Shown piece by piece: positions 1 through 7,810 of a DNA stretch of 24,074 nt. Position numbers and translations under genes: made by a program. The stretch covers positions 1 through 24,074 of the forward strand of contig DLQB01000045.1 of NCBI GenBank assembly GCA_002477505.1, given 5' to 3'. The notes beneath the pieces were generated by a model. That model did no database searches, was not told the DNA's origin, and worked only from the letters and a program-made list of their open reading frames with translations. Source of the DNA: Flavobacteriales bacterium UBA7443. GTDB lineage: Bacteria > Bacteroidota > Bacteroidia > Flavobacteriales_D > Sanyastnellaceae. Position 1 is the stretch's first letter, and every line of letters begins with the position of its first letter.

Positions 1-716
1 GGGCCCTGGCTTTCGCTAATTTCATTCGCGCAGCGAGCAGGGCATGGAAAATTGAATGGAAGCCCAAAGAGGATGCGCCGATGGAAGTCCAAAGAAGATT
101 GCTTCAGCTGCAGCACCAACTGCACAAACTGCACGAAAAGGAGGCGTTGGGCTTGCAATTGGAAAAAACAAATCAATCCCAGCAAACCCTCAACCGATAC
201 GGCGAACATTTCAAACGTGTTTTGTTGACCATCGAAAACCACCTGATTTACGGGGAGCACGACCATGCAGAACATGTGATCACCTTATTCTCTCGGCATC
301 TTAGGCAACTTCTTCATGAAGGATCTTCCCCCTTCTTATCCCTCGAGGATTCGATTTCACACATCAAAACCCACTTGGAATTGATGGCGCTGCTGACCGG
401 CGAACGATTCATTTGTGACGTGGATGATGACATGCTAGACAAAGCCACGTTGAAGCGATGCACAGAGCGATTTCAATTGGGTCCTTGGGTAGAGGAAAGT
501 GTTTGGCCTTATTTCAGCTTAGCAGAAAGGAGCTTGAGTAGCCTCGATCCAATTACGCTCGTCATTGACGCAGAAGAAGGTCAGGTGACCTTGACGTTCA
601 CTGGAAACATCGCGAATAAGGCGGATGGACTTCATCCAGCTCATTTTCGACTGCTCGGCAGCTACAGTGTCAAACCAACCTACCAACCCCACCATTCGGC
701 CTTGGAGCTCGCTTGA
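1..716 (+). CDS. LytS-family histidine kinase-like protein, degenerate (5' partial)
   Basis: The frame is open to the left edge (first full codon at 3), so this is the C-terminal part of a longer protein; an internal ATG at 81 would give 211 residues but is probably not the start. Counting from that ATG, residues 1-35 are a Gln/Leu/Lys-rich helix typical of the linker before a His_kinase (PF06580) domain. Residues 40-105 follow the phosphoacceptor helix pair of this family, with the acceptor-type His kept (GEHF, His43). At residues 133-144 the N-box pattern LxPxVExxxW is visible, but the ATP-binding Asn is Glu139 and the following HG is PY. The DNGxG box is replaced by TGN. I infer a catalytically dead ATPase domain, so either a pseudokinase or a decaying gene. 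The intact kinase at 5657-6733 is the comparison used. It ends 20 bp from the convergent hisS stop. No response regulator is visible here; one could lie upstream of the window. Confidence 0.7.
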   Translation, partial: ALAFANFIRAASRAWKIEWKPKEDAPMEVQRRLLQLQHQLHKLHEKEALGLQLEKTNQSQQTLNRYGEHFKRVLLTIENHLIYGEHDHAEHVITLFSRHLRQLLHEGSSPFLSLEDSISHIKTHLELMALLTGERFICDVDDDMLDKATLKRCTERFQLGPWVEESVWPYFSLAERSLSSLDPITLVIDAEEGQVTLTFTGNIANKADGLHPAHFRLLGSYSVKPTYQPHHSALELA

Positions 717-736
717 ATTGAGCGGTAGAAATCTCC

Positions 737-2119
737 CTACAAGGCAGCCGCCAAAAAGGCAATGGCATCAACAAGCGAAAAGCGTTGCTGGTCGCCCGTA
801 TCCATTTGACGAATCGTCCATTCATCCATTGAACGTTCCTCCTCCCCCGCCATAATTACGAATTTCACGTTCACGTCTGCCGCGTATTTCATCTGCTTCT
901 TCAACTTCGCAACCTGTGGATACGATGAAGCGCGAATGCCCGATTTTCGAAGTGCTGAAGTCATTTGGATGGCGCCAACCTCTGATTCTTCGTCCAACAT
1001 CAGAACGAGGACCTGAGGACCTGTGCTTGAAGCAGCCGGAAATAATTGGAAATGCTCAAGAACATCATAAATACGATCTGCGCCAAAGCTTATTCCAACG
1101 CCGCTCATGCCCTCCCACCCAAAAATCCCTGTCAAATTCGCATAGCGCCCACCGCCGCAAATACTTCCTACCGGCGCATCTTTCACTCTGACTTCAAAAA
1201 TAGCACCGGTGTAATAATTCAAGCCCCTTGCCAATGTGGGATCGAATGAAATACACGATGCAGGCACGCCCGAATCCTTCGCGCTCTGAAGCAACTTCAC
1301 CACCTCACGGTAGGCCGTTTGGGCTTCATCATCACCGGGAAGCAAAAGTCGCTGAACACCATCCAACCGCACCATCGAGTCATCGGAAGCAAGCAACGAA
1401 AACAAGCCCATAACTTGAGAAATTTGGTCTTCATGCATCCCGCGGTCACCAAGTTCTTTTCGGACTCCGTTATCGCCAATTTTGTCCCACTTGTCCAGCG
1501 CTACCGTCAACTCTGAAAATTGATCTTCTATGCCCCAAGATCGCGCTAGGCCGTTGAGCAAACGACGATCATTCAGCATGATTTGATACCCTGGAACACC
1601 AAGCTTGTCGAGTACTTCGTGAAACAGCAACATCAAATCCAATTCACACAAAATGCTATCCGATCCAATGATATCCGCATCACACTGGGTGAATTCTTGG
1701 TATCGGCCTTTGCCGGGTCGATCTCCCCGCCAGACATTTTGCATTTGATACCGCCGAAATGGAAAAGCCAGATCGTTCCTTGCCATCACAACGAACCGCG
1801 CAAAGGGCACGGTCAAATCATATCGAAGGGCTTTTTTCGAAATGCTCGAAAGCAGTCCTTTGGAATCTTTCTTCTCCAACGCTTCGGAATCGGCTTTCGC
1901 CAAAAAGTCTCCGTTATTGAGCAGCTTGAAAATTAATTGGTCGCCCTCATCGCCATATTTTCCGGTCAAGGTCGAGAGCGACTCCATCGCTGGTGTCTCA
2001 ATCGGTTGGAATCCATAGCGCTCGAAAGCATCCCGCATGATGGAAAACATCCAATTTCGCCGCGCCATGACAACAGGGCCAAAGTCTCGCGTTCCTTTGG
2101 GAATAGAAGGTTTACTCAT
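737..2119 (-). CDS. hisS: Histidine--tRNA ligase (HisRS)
   Basis: Charges tRNA-His with histidine using ATP in the cytoplasm; a homodimeric class IIa synthetase. The 460 residues match the family length. It opens with the typical SIPKGTRDF segment (5-13). Motif 1 lies around 38-66 (QPIETP...GDEGDQLIFK), motif 2 around 122-145 (RRYQMQNVWRGDRPGKGRYQ), the histidine-A loop LARGLNYYTG is at 297-306, and motif 3 GVGISFGADR is at about 341-350. The last 95 residues are the anticodon-binding domain. I chose the ATG at 2119 because the in-frame extension to 2170 adds sequence outside the family and would overlap the small ORF at 2130-2207. The stop lies 20 bp from the convergent stop of the LytS-like gene. 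All key residues appear intact. Confidence 0.98.
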   Translation of the reverse strand: MSKPSIPKGTRDFGPVVMARRNWMFSIMRDAFERYGFQPIETPAMESLSTLTGKYGDEGDQLIFKLLNNGDFLAKADSEALEKKDSKGLLSSISKKALRYDLTVPFARFVVMARNDLAFPFRRYQMQNVWRGDRPGKGRYQEFTQCDADIIGSDSILCELDLMLLFHEVLDKLGVPGYQIMLNDRRLLNGLARSWGIEDQFSELTVALDKWDKIGDNGVRKELGDRGMHEDQISQVMGLFSLLASDDSMVRLDGVQRLLLPGDDEAQTAYREVVKLLQSAKDSGVPASCISFDPTLARGLNYYTGAIFEVRVKDAPVGSICGGGRYANLTGIFGWEGMSGVGISFGADRIYDVLEHFQLFPAASSTGPQVLVLMLDEESEVGAIQMTSALRKSGIRASSYPQVAKLKKQMKYAADVNVKFVIMAGEEERSMDEWTIRQMDTGDQQRFSLVDAIAFLAAAL

Positions 2120-2129
2120 GACGCGAAAC

Positions 2130-2207
2130 TTAACGTTTGTTGCGACGTCGAAGCTGAATGAATGCGACAATGGTCAAAATGGCCATGCCGAGAAATACGT
2201 ATTGCAT
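2130..2207 (-). CDS. Possible 25-residue single-pass membrane peptide ahead of hisS
   Basis: A short frame from ATG (2207) to TAA (2130) encodes about 25 residues: a hydrophobic stretch (MQYVFLGMAILTIVAFIQL) followed by a strongly basic tail RRRNKR. This is the layout of a one-span membrane peptide with a positive cytoplasmic end. It ends 10 bp before the hisS ATG on the same strand, so the two could share a transcript. It begins 39 bp from the divergent WD40 gene. I do not recognise a family. A hydrophobic 17-residue run followed at once by Arg/Lys is unlikely but not impossible by chance in an intergenic stretch. Other readings are an upstream leader ORF affecting hisS expression, or a chance frame. 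It has no histidine codons, so it is not a classical His attenuator leader. Confidence 0.4.
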   Translation of the reverse strand: MQYVFLGMAILTIVAFIQLRRRNKR

Positions 2208-2246
2208 GCTGATTGATTTGTTTCAAGGCGCTAAATTCGGGAATTG

Positions 2247-3134
2247 ATGCAGACGAACGCAATTCCAAGGCAGCTTTCAGGGCACAATGGAGCCATTTAT
2301 GATTCCTGCTGGGACAATTTTCGCCATGAATGGCTCACTGCTGGTGGTGATGGCGTAGTTGCCGCATGGAGCGAAATGGAAGACCCAAATGGCCGAGCAT
2401 GCTTTCAGTCCGAACATGCCTTTTATGCCGTCGAGGCACTGGAGGCCGGCCCTATCGCAGGAACCGAAGCCGGCGAATTGATGCTGTTGGATGCTTCGGG
2501 AGCACCACGGAAAATTACCGCCCACGATCAGGGAATATTTTCATTGACTCCCATCGGCGTCAACGAATTTTACTGTGGCGGAGGAGACGCGCGAATTACG
2601 AGGTGGGAAGGACTTTCAATGACCGGTGAATGGCACTGGAACGGTGCGACTAAAATCCGAGTGATTCGCCCTTCCAAAGCGGGAATTTTGGTCGGCAGCT
2701 CATCGGGGGGCGGCATGATAGCACCATCATTGTCCGGGCCACTTGACTTCGCAAAAGCCATCTCAATCGAAGGACACGAAGGAGGGTTGTACGACGCGGT
2801 GTTTTTGCCCCAAAAAGCCGTTTGGTTAACCGGAGGGCGTGACGGACATATTCGCGTTTGGTCAACAGAAGGCAAAGCGCTGCTCGCCACTCCAGCGCAT
2901 GAGGCTGCCATTTACCGTATCGCTGTGCATGGGAATCTTGTCTACACTGCAAGTCGTGACAAAACAGTTAAATCGTGGAACGTCGGTGACTTATCCTTTG
3001 TTTCCAAATGGAGCCACATGAATGGTGGAGCAAAGCGGTCGGTCAACGCACTCACTATTGGAGGCACGAACCAAGATCAGTTGCTGTCGGCTGGAGATGA
3101 TCGTATGATTCGTATCCTTCCGATCAACGCATAG
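2247..3134 (+). CDS. WD40-repeat beta-propeller protein
   Basis: The 295-residue product is almost wholly WD40 repeats, and seven blades can be counted at about residues 10-42, 54-82, 90-121, 132-160, 175-206, 216-245 and 257-292. Several keep the GH...(x)DG...W pattern, for example SGH...GGDGVVAAW, EGHEGG...GGRDGHIRVW and SRDKTVKSW. Blades 2 and 4 are the most degenerate. A seven-bladed propeller is a closed protein-binding platform, so I expect a cytoplasmic scaffold; there is no signal peptide or membrane segment and no catalytic domain. The ATG at 2247 is chosen over the TTG one codon upstream. A loose match to the Bacteroidota -7 box (TAAATTCG, 2232-2239) lies too close to the start to be convincing. 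The partner is unknown, and neither neighbour (hisS, ung) suggests one. Confidence 0.85.
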   Translation: MQTNAIPRQLSGHNGAIYDSCWDNFRHEWLTAGGDGVVAAWSEMEDPNGRACFQSEHAFYAVEALEAGPIAGTEAGELMLLDASGAPRKITAHDQGIFSLTPIGVNEFYCGGGDARITRWEGLSMTGEWHWNGATKIRVIRPSKAGILVGSSSGGGMIAPSLSGPLDFAKAISIEGHEGGLYDAVFLPQKAVWLTGGRDGHIRVWSTEGKALLATPAHEAAIYRIAVHGNLVYTASRDKTVKSWNVGDLSFVSKWSHMNGGAKRSVNALTIGGTNQDQLLSAGDDRMIRILPINA

Positions 3135-3145
3135 TCCGCCAATGA

Positions 3146-3826
3146 TTACCACGCAATGGGACTTTGACCATGGAGAACAAGCCAATCATTGGACCGACTG
3201 AATGGTTTGGACCCCCAAAAACCTCGGTACGCAGACAACGGACTGGGGTGTGGTGATTCCAACACCAAGTGATTAGAACGGTGCACAAATACCGCCTTCT
3301 TTTGCGCCTCTTTCCCCCACAAGACGAATACCACAGGTTTTTCAAGCTCACACAATGCCTTGAACAGCCCGGTCGTCAACTCCTGCCAACCCAAATCATG
3401 ATGCGAGCCCGGTTCACCTTCTCGCACGGTCAAGACGTCGTTCATTAAAAGCACCCCTTGGGCTGCCCAATGGGCCAAGACACCTTGACCCTTCGATAAG
3501 CCATCCATAGGCCAAGCGCGCTCCAAATCAGACTCGTACTCTCGTACGATGTTGCGCAGTGATGGCGGCCAATCCACGCCCTGCTTCACAGAAAACGCTA
3601 GTCCATCAGCTTGCTCCAAGCTGTGGTAAGGGTCTTGACCACAAATCACGACTTTCACTTCAGCAGGTGTGAGCCCGTGGAATGCTTTGAGCTCGTTTCC
3701 TTCGCTCGGAAAGCAACGATATTTCAATCGCTCCAGCCGCAATGCCGCCTCGAGTCTCTTCCAGTCAATTTCCACACCAACTGAAGCTAAAGCACTGGTC
3801 CAGATTGAATTAAATTGTTCTTTCAT
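3146..3826 (-). CDS. ung: Uracil-DNA glycosylase, family 1
   Basis: Cleaves the N-glycosidic bond of uracil in DNA, starting base-excision repair. The 226 residues match the family. The water-activating motif GQDPYH is at 63-68 (Asp65) and the DNA-intercalating motif HPSPLSAYRGF is at 193-203. The uracil-binding strand reads LLMNDVLTVR (126-135), where most family members have LLNTVLTVR, so Thr is replaced by Asp next to the specificity Asn; this is a minor variation. The frame stays open upstream to 3970, but those 48 codons do not resemble the family, so I use the ATG at 3826. The stop is 11 bp from that of the convergent WD40 gene. Upstream lies a 177-bp region shared with the divergent helicase. 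Confidence 0.97.
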   Translation of the reverse strand: MKEQFNSIWTSALASVGVEIDWKRLEAALRLERLKYRCFPSEGNELKAFHGLTPAEVKVVICGQDPYHSLEQADGLAFSVKQGVDWPPSLRNIVREYESDLERAWPMDGLSKGQGVLAHWAAQGVLLMNDVLTVREGEPGSHHDLGWQELTTGLFKALCELEKPVVFVLWGKEAQKKAVFVHRSNHLVLESPHPSPLSAYRGFWGSKPFSRSNDWLVLHGQSPIAW

Positions 3827-3926
3827 TTTACGCTGCGGCCATTTCGAAGTCAAAATTCGCCTGCATGGGACTCGTTTCCAATCTTCGTTGTGAAAAACAT
3901 GGGAAACGTCGCAGTAAAAATGCTTT

Positions 3927-3954
3927 TTTGATAGCATCGGAACAGGTATTTTTG
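3927..3954 (+). promoter_or_regulatory. Candidate Bacteroidota promoter for the helicase gene
   Basis: The -7 element TATTTTTG (3947-3954) fits the Bacteroidota consensus TAnnTTTG exactly. A TTTG (3927-3930) stands 16 bp upstream as the -33 element, slightly closer than the usual spacing. Transcription would begin near 3961, giving a leader of about 43 nt before the TTG start at 4004. The rest of the 177-bp gap between ung and the helicase shows no gene and no clear promoter for ung. Confidence 0.5.
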
Positions 3955-4003
3955 TCCATTCCTTTTCCAAAAAACCGCGTGCGAGCGCTGAAAATTTCTC
4001 CCT

Positions 4004-5548
4004 TTGCCGTTAGCCTATTCATCACTTAGAGAAAAATTAGAAGCCAACCAAGGGAAAAACCTTTACGGCTACCAAGAAGCGGCCATCAACAATTTGATGA
4101 GCCGGATGGATAAGTTTCCAGAGCGTTACAACCTCTTGTTTCAATTGCCGACGGGAGGTGGCAAAACGGTCATCTTTTCGGAATTGGCCAAGCGCTACAT
4201 CCTAGAAACAGGGAAGCGGGTGTTGATTTTGACGCACCGAATTGAGTTATGTGGCCAAACCAGTCGCATGCTCAACGACATAGGGATTCCGAACAAAATC
4301 ATCAACAGCAAGGTCAAAGAGCTCGAAGAAGAAGACGATCATTGGTGTTTCGTTGCCATGGTGGAGACCCTCAACAACCGCCTGAATGACGAGCGTATTG
4401 GATTCGAAAACTTGGGATTGGTCATCATTGACGAAGCGCACTACAACAGCTTTCGAAAGCTCTTTGGGTATTTCTCGGAGCAAATCATTCTGGGGGTCAC
4501 TGCCACTCCGCTCAGCTCAAACATCAAACTCCCTCTCAAAGACAATTACAACGAATTGCTAGTAGGTGAATCCATTTCATCCCTCGTCGACCAGCAGTTC
4601 CTCTCCAAGGCTACCACCTATAGTTACGACGTGAATTTGCGATCCTTGAAGATTGGCATCAACGGCGACTATACCGTGAGCAGTTCTGAGCGGCTCTACG
4701 GAAATTATTTGATGCAAGAGAAACTGCTTTATGCTTACGAGGAAAAGGCCAAAGGGACGAAAACCTTGATTTTCAATAACGGCATCAACACTTCTAAGCA
4801 AGTGCAAGCGATGTTTGAGGAGGAAGGGTATGATTGCATGCACCTCGACAATACGCACAGTGAAAAAGAGCGCGAGGAAATTCTGGAGTGGTTTGACAAA
4901 AAGGAAGATGCCATTCTCAGCTCGGTCTCCATCCTGACGACGGGCTTTGACTCACCATCTGTTCAAACCATTATTCTCAACCGCGCAACCAAATCCCTCA
5001 CCCTGTACCATCAAATGATCGGACGGGGCTCGCGTGTACTTCCGAAGAAAAAAACATTCAATGTCATAGACCTGGGAAACAACGCTCGTCGTTTCGGTCT
5101 TTGGGAAGCCCACATCAATTGGACCGAAATTTTCAAATCGCCCAATTCCTTTATCGAAGGGTTGTACACGGATGAAGAAATCGAAGATGAATTCGTTTTT
5201 GAATATTCCGATGAAATGATGGAAAAGCTCCAAGGAGGCCCAGACCCTGATTTCAATATGGCCGAAACCTATGTTGAAGTTACGCGAGATGGAGGCCGAC
5301 CGAAAGAAGCCATTGAAAAGAGCATTCAGCATCATGTGGAAATCATTCAATACGTCTGCGACGATTTTTGGGATGCCATGTCCCTTGCCAAAGAATTAGA
5401 AGGAGACATCACTTACCGCATCCGGCTGTACTCGAAATGCATTGCAAAAACCACTGAGAATTATAAAAACTGGCTCAAGGAAGAGTACAACCGAAAACTT
5501 CAAAGTGCACTTCGCTCGGCTTTCGTGACCAGCGATCAGGAAAGCTGA
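4004..5548 (+). CDS. DEAD/DEAH-box superfamily 2 helicase
   Basis: An ATP-driven nucleic-acid helicase or translocase of the ResIII/Helicase_C type, 514 residues. Motifs in order: a Q-motif-like LYGYQEAAI (20-28), Walker A PTGGGKT (49-55), DEAH (143-146), TATP (166-169), motif V LTTGFDSPSV (311-320) and motif VI YHQMIGRGSR (335-344). The last 140 residues carry no domain I can name. The start is probably TTG at 4004: an in-frame stop lies at 3989-3991, and the first ATG (residue 32) would cut off the Q-motif region. The gene stands alone, divergent from ung, which fits a DNA-repair role only loosely. No methylase, nuclease or other restriction partner is next to it. DNA versus RNA substrate cannot be told from sequence. 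Confidence 0.9.
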   Translation: MPLAYSSLREKLEANQGKNLYGYQEAAINNLMSRMDKFPERYNLLFQLPTGGGKTVIFSELAKRYILETGKRVLILTHRIELCGQTSRMLNDIGIPNKIINSKVKELEEEDDHWCFVAMVETLNNRLNDERIGFENLGLVIIDEAHYNSFRKLFGYFSEQIILGVTATPLSSNIKLPLKDNYNELLVGESISSLVDQQFLSKATTYSYDVNLRSLKIGINGDYTVSSSERLYGNYLMQEKLLYAYEEKAKGTKTLIFNNGINTSKQVQAMFEEEGYDCMHLDNTHSEKEREEILEWFDKKEDAILSSVSILTTGFDSPSVQTIILNRATKSLTLYHQMIGRGSRVLPKKKTFNVIDLGNNARRFGLWEAHINWTEIFKSPNSFIEGLYTDEEIEDEFVFEYSDEMMEKLQGGPDPDFNMAETYVEVTRDGGRPKEAIEKSIQHHVEIIQYVCDDFWDAMSLAKELEGDITYRIRLYSKCIAKTTENYKNWLKEEYNRKLQSALRSAFVTSDQES

Positions 5549-5656
5549 TGACATCGATGTTTCCATCTTCGAAGTCAACAGGCGTGAATTAAGTTCTTAC
5601 AAATACAAAACCGCTCGCCAAACTTCGCTATTTATCCGGAATTTTCGTCAACTGTG

Positions 5657-6733
5657 ATGACGCTGTATTTAGACGCTTTCGGAGCGATTCTTTTGAACCT
5701 TGCCTTGATTTTATTTGTTGCCAAGGCGACGTATAATACGCGCACCATTGAAACGCGAAACCCGGCACTCTTTTCCCATTATCGCTTGCCGATTCTCCGA
5801 TTCTCTTTGGCCGTATTGATTGTTCATTGGTGCTACTTGGTCGTTCTCACCTTGGCCTTCCCCATTGAAGCCTTTGATGCTCTGAGCTCTTCCGTTGGTC
5901 CTTTCGTGATTACAGCGCTTGTCATCGTCTGCGGAATCAGCTATGCCGGATTACTCCGGAAATATGACAAACCTCCCAATGTGACGAAAAACGCCTTAAT
6001 TCAAGAGCAATTGCTCCTCCAGAACGTCTCCCGAACGCAACGAAACCTATCCCTCCAACGGAAGGTTAAAGACGCAAGAAGATTGAATCTGAAATCTCAA
6101 ATGAATCCACATTTCTTGTTCAATGTTTTGACGGGAATCCAACACTTGCTCATGCGGAATGAAAGCGAAAAAGCCAGCTTGGTTTTTAGCAAATTTAGAA
6201 AGCTGCTACTGATGGGATTCCTATCCCATGACCAGGTCATTGGGTCATTGCGACAAGAAATGGAACACATCGACCATTACTTGGGACTGGAAGATATTCG
6301 GATGGAGAAAAAAATCGCGGTCCGATGGAAGATAGAACCTGATGTTTATCCCGATCGCACACCATTTCCGCTGTTTATTTTGCAGCCATTGGTGGAGAAT
6401 GCCATTTGGCACGGCTTGAGCAGCCAAACAGTGTTGGAACCTCAACTCCACATCAAAGTTGCATGGCTTGATGAAGGGCTGGAAATCCAGGTCCAAGATA
6501 ACGGGATTGGCTTGCAGAATTCAAGCAACAAAAGTGGTTCCACCGGGCATCGTTCGCGAGGAACAGCAATCGTTCATGAGCGACTCAGCCTTCTGCATCA
6601 CCCAGGTTCCTTCAAAATGATGGACATGCCTCCCAGTCACCCATTTGACTCAGGTGTCACAGCATTCATTCGACTGCCGCTTTGGAGCCTCGAACCCGAA
6701 TGGAACGAGCTGGAAAAAAGAAAGGCAGGTTAA
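5657..6733 (+). CDS. LytS/YehU-type membrane sensor histidine kinase
   Basis: 358 residues. Three hydrophobic spans at about 5-22, 45-68 and 82-101 form a small membrane sensor. A coiled linker (113-147) follows, then a His_kinase (PF06580) domain with NPHFLFN (150-156, phosphoacceptor His152). The HATPase domain shows the N-box LQPLVENAIWHG (242-253, Asn248), the G1 box DNGIGL (281-286) and a G2-like segment RGTAIVHERL (301-310). All catalytic residues are present. Such kinases normally signal to a LytTR-type response regulator, but none is adjacent, so it is an orphan here. I use ATG 5657 rather than the GTG one codon earlier. Its TAA stop overlaps that of the convergent tsaD. The 108 bp upstream hold no convincing promoter. 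Confidence 0.92.
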   Translation: MTLYLDAFGAILLNLALILFVAKATYNTRTIETRNPALFSHYRLPILRFSLAVLIVHWCYLVVLTLAFPIEAFDALSSSVGPFVITALVIVCGISYAGLLRKYDKPPNVTKNALIQEQLLLQNVSRTQRNLSLQRKVKDARRLNLKSQMNPHFLFNVLTGIQHLLMRNESEKASLVFSKFRKLLLMGFLSHDQVIGSLRQEMEHIDHYLGLEDIRMEKKIAVRWKIEPDVYPDRTPFPLFILQPLVENAIWHGLSSQTVLEPQLHIKVAWLDEGLEIQVQDNGIGLQNSSNKSGSTGHRSRGTAIVHERLSLLHHPGSFKMMDMPPSHPFDSGVTAFIRLPLWSLEPEWNELEKRKAG

Positions 6734-7752
6734 CCTTTGGACAAAAGCAATCGAGGTTGTGGCTCGATATCCAATGGAAAGGATTTCCCTGTCTCGTTCA
6801 ATTTGGCTCCTGCCATCGCTATCATCGCCGCATTATCGGTGCAAAACTCAAACGGAGGAATGTGGACTTTCCATCCGCTTTCCTCTTCTTTGGAAAGCAG
6901 AAGCTTCCTGAGCCCAGAATTTGCGGACACTCCTCCGGCAATCGCAACTTCTTTAACACCTGTTTCATCCACCGCTTTTTGAAGCTTTTCCATGAGAATG
7001 CCCAAGATTGCTGCTTGAACACTCGCTGCAATATCATGCTTATTCGAACCTACAAAATCGGGGTCCTTTTGCTGTCCTTGCTGCAAAAATTGCCAGATTT
7101 GGGTTTTCAACCCACTGAAGCTCATATCCAACCCGGCAACTCTAGGCCGTGAAAACTGGAACCGTTTCGAATCACCTTCTCGGGCCAATCGATCCAACAC
7201 AGGTCCTCCGGGGTATGGAAGCCCCATGAGCTTCGCCACCTTATCGAACGCCTCTCCCGCCGCATCGTCCCTCGTCTCGCCCAACACTTCCATGTCCAAT
7301 GCACTTTTCACCTTCACAAGCTGGGTATGACCGCCCGAAACGGTCAAGCATATGAACGGAAATTCCGGATTGGACGTTGGTCCTAAAAAATGAGCCAGCA
7401 CGTGGGCTTGCATGTGATTTACTGGAATTGACGGGATGCCGTGCGCCCATGCCCAAGACTTTGCAAAGGCCACGCCCACGTGCAAAGACCCCATCAATCC
7501 AGGGCCGTAGGTGTACGCAACGGCACTCAGGTCGCTTGGCGTGATATTCGCTTGATTCAGCGCTTCGGTCAGCGTTGGAACGATATTTTGAGCGTGTGCT
7601 CGACTGGCAAGCTCAGGAACAACACCCCCATATTTTGCGTGAACCGATTGATTTGCAATCACGTTAGACAGCACCTCATTTCCTCGGATTACGGCAACTC
7701 CCGTATCATCACAGGAAGATTCGATAGCGAGAATGTAGCGAGGTTGTGGCAT
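6730..7752 (-). CDS. tsaD: tRNA N6-adenosine threonylcarbamoyltransferase TsaD
   Basis: Transfers threonylcarbamoyl from TC-AMP to A37 of ANN-decoding tRNAs, acting with TsaB and TsaE. The 340 residues match the family (Kae1/Qri7/YgjD). Visible motifs: ESSCDDT (11-17), metal-binding His113 and His117 in NHMQAH, the DDAAGEAFDKVAKLMGLPYP segment (162-181), GGVSANSGLR (273-282), and the third metal ligand Asp306 in CTDNAA. ATG 7752 is chosen because the preceding 12 codons are outside the family. It is divergent from tamB with 58 bp between starts, and its stop codon shares the sequence TTAA (6730-6733) with that of the kinase gene. Confidence 0.98.
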   Translation of the reverse strand: MPQPRYILAIESSCDDTGVAVIRGNEVLSNVIANQSVHAKYGGVVPELASRAHAQNIVPTLTEALNQANITPSDLSAVAYTYGPGLMGSLHVGVAFAKSWAWAHGIPSIPVNHMQAHVLAHFLGPTSNPEFPFICLTVSGGHTQLVKVKSALDMEVLGETRDDAAGEAFDKVAKLMGLPYPGGPVLDRLAREGDSKRFQFSRPRVAGLDMSFSGLKTQIWQFLQQGQQKDPDFVGSNKHDIAASVQAAILGILMEKLQKAVDETGVKEVAIAGGVSANSGLRKLLLSKEEESGWKVHIPPFEFCTDNAAMIAMAGAKLNETGKSFPLDIEPQPRLLLSKG

Positions 7753-7810
7753 GATTTCTGCGCTAAAATACGCAGGCAAATTGCTCAACGTGTATTTTCA
7801 CACCGCAAAC

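Noticed and set aside
2213..2239. Promoter for the WD40 gene (TTG ... TAAATTCG)
   Set aside because: One mismatch in the -7 box, 16-bp spacing and only 7 bp to the ATG make it too weak to annotate.
3827..3970. N-terminal extension of ung by 48 codons
   Set aside because: The extension is unlike the family and the internal ATG at 3826 gives the normal length.
4004..5548. Part of a restriction or phage-defence system
   Set aside because: The helicase has no methylase, nuclease or other defence gene beside it; its neighbours are ung and a histidine kinase.
7751..7810. tamB start at ATG 7751
   Set aside because: It would overlap the tsaD start codon and place 20 extra residues before the basic N-terminus and membrane anchor; ATG 7811 fits better.
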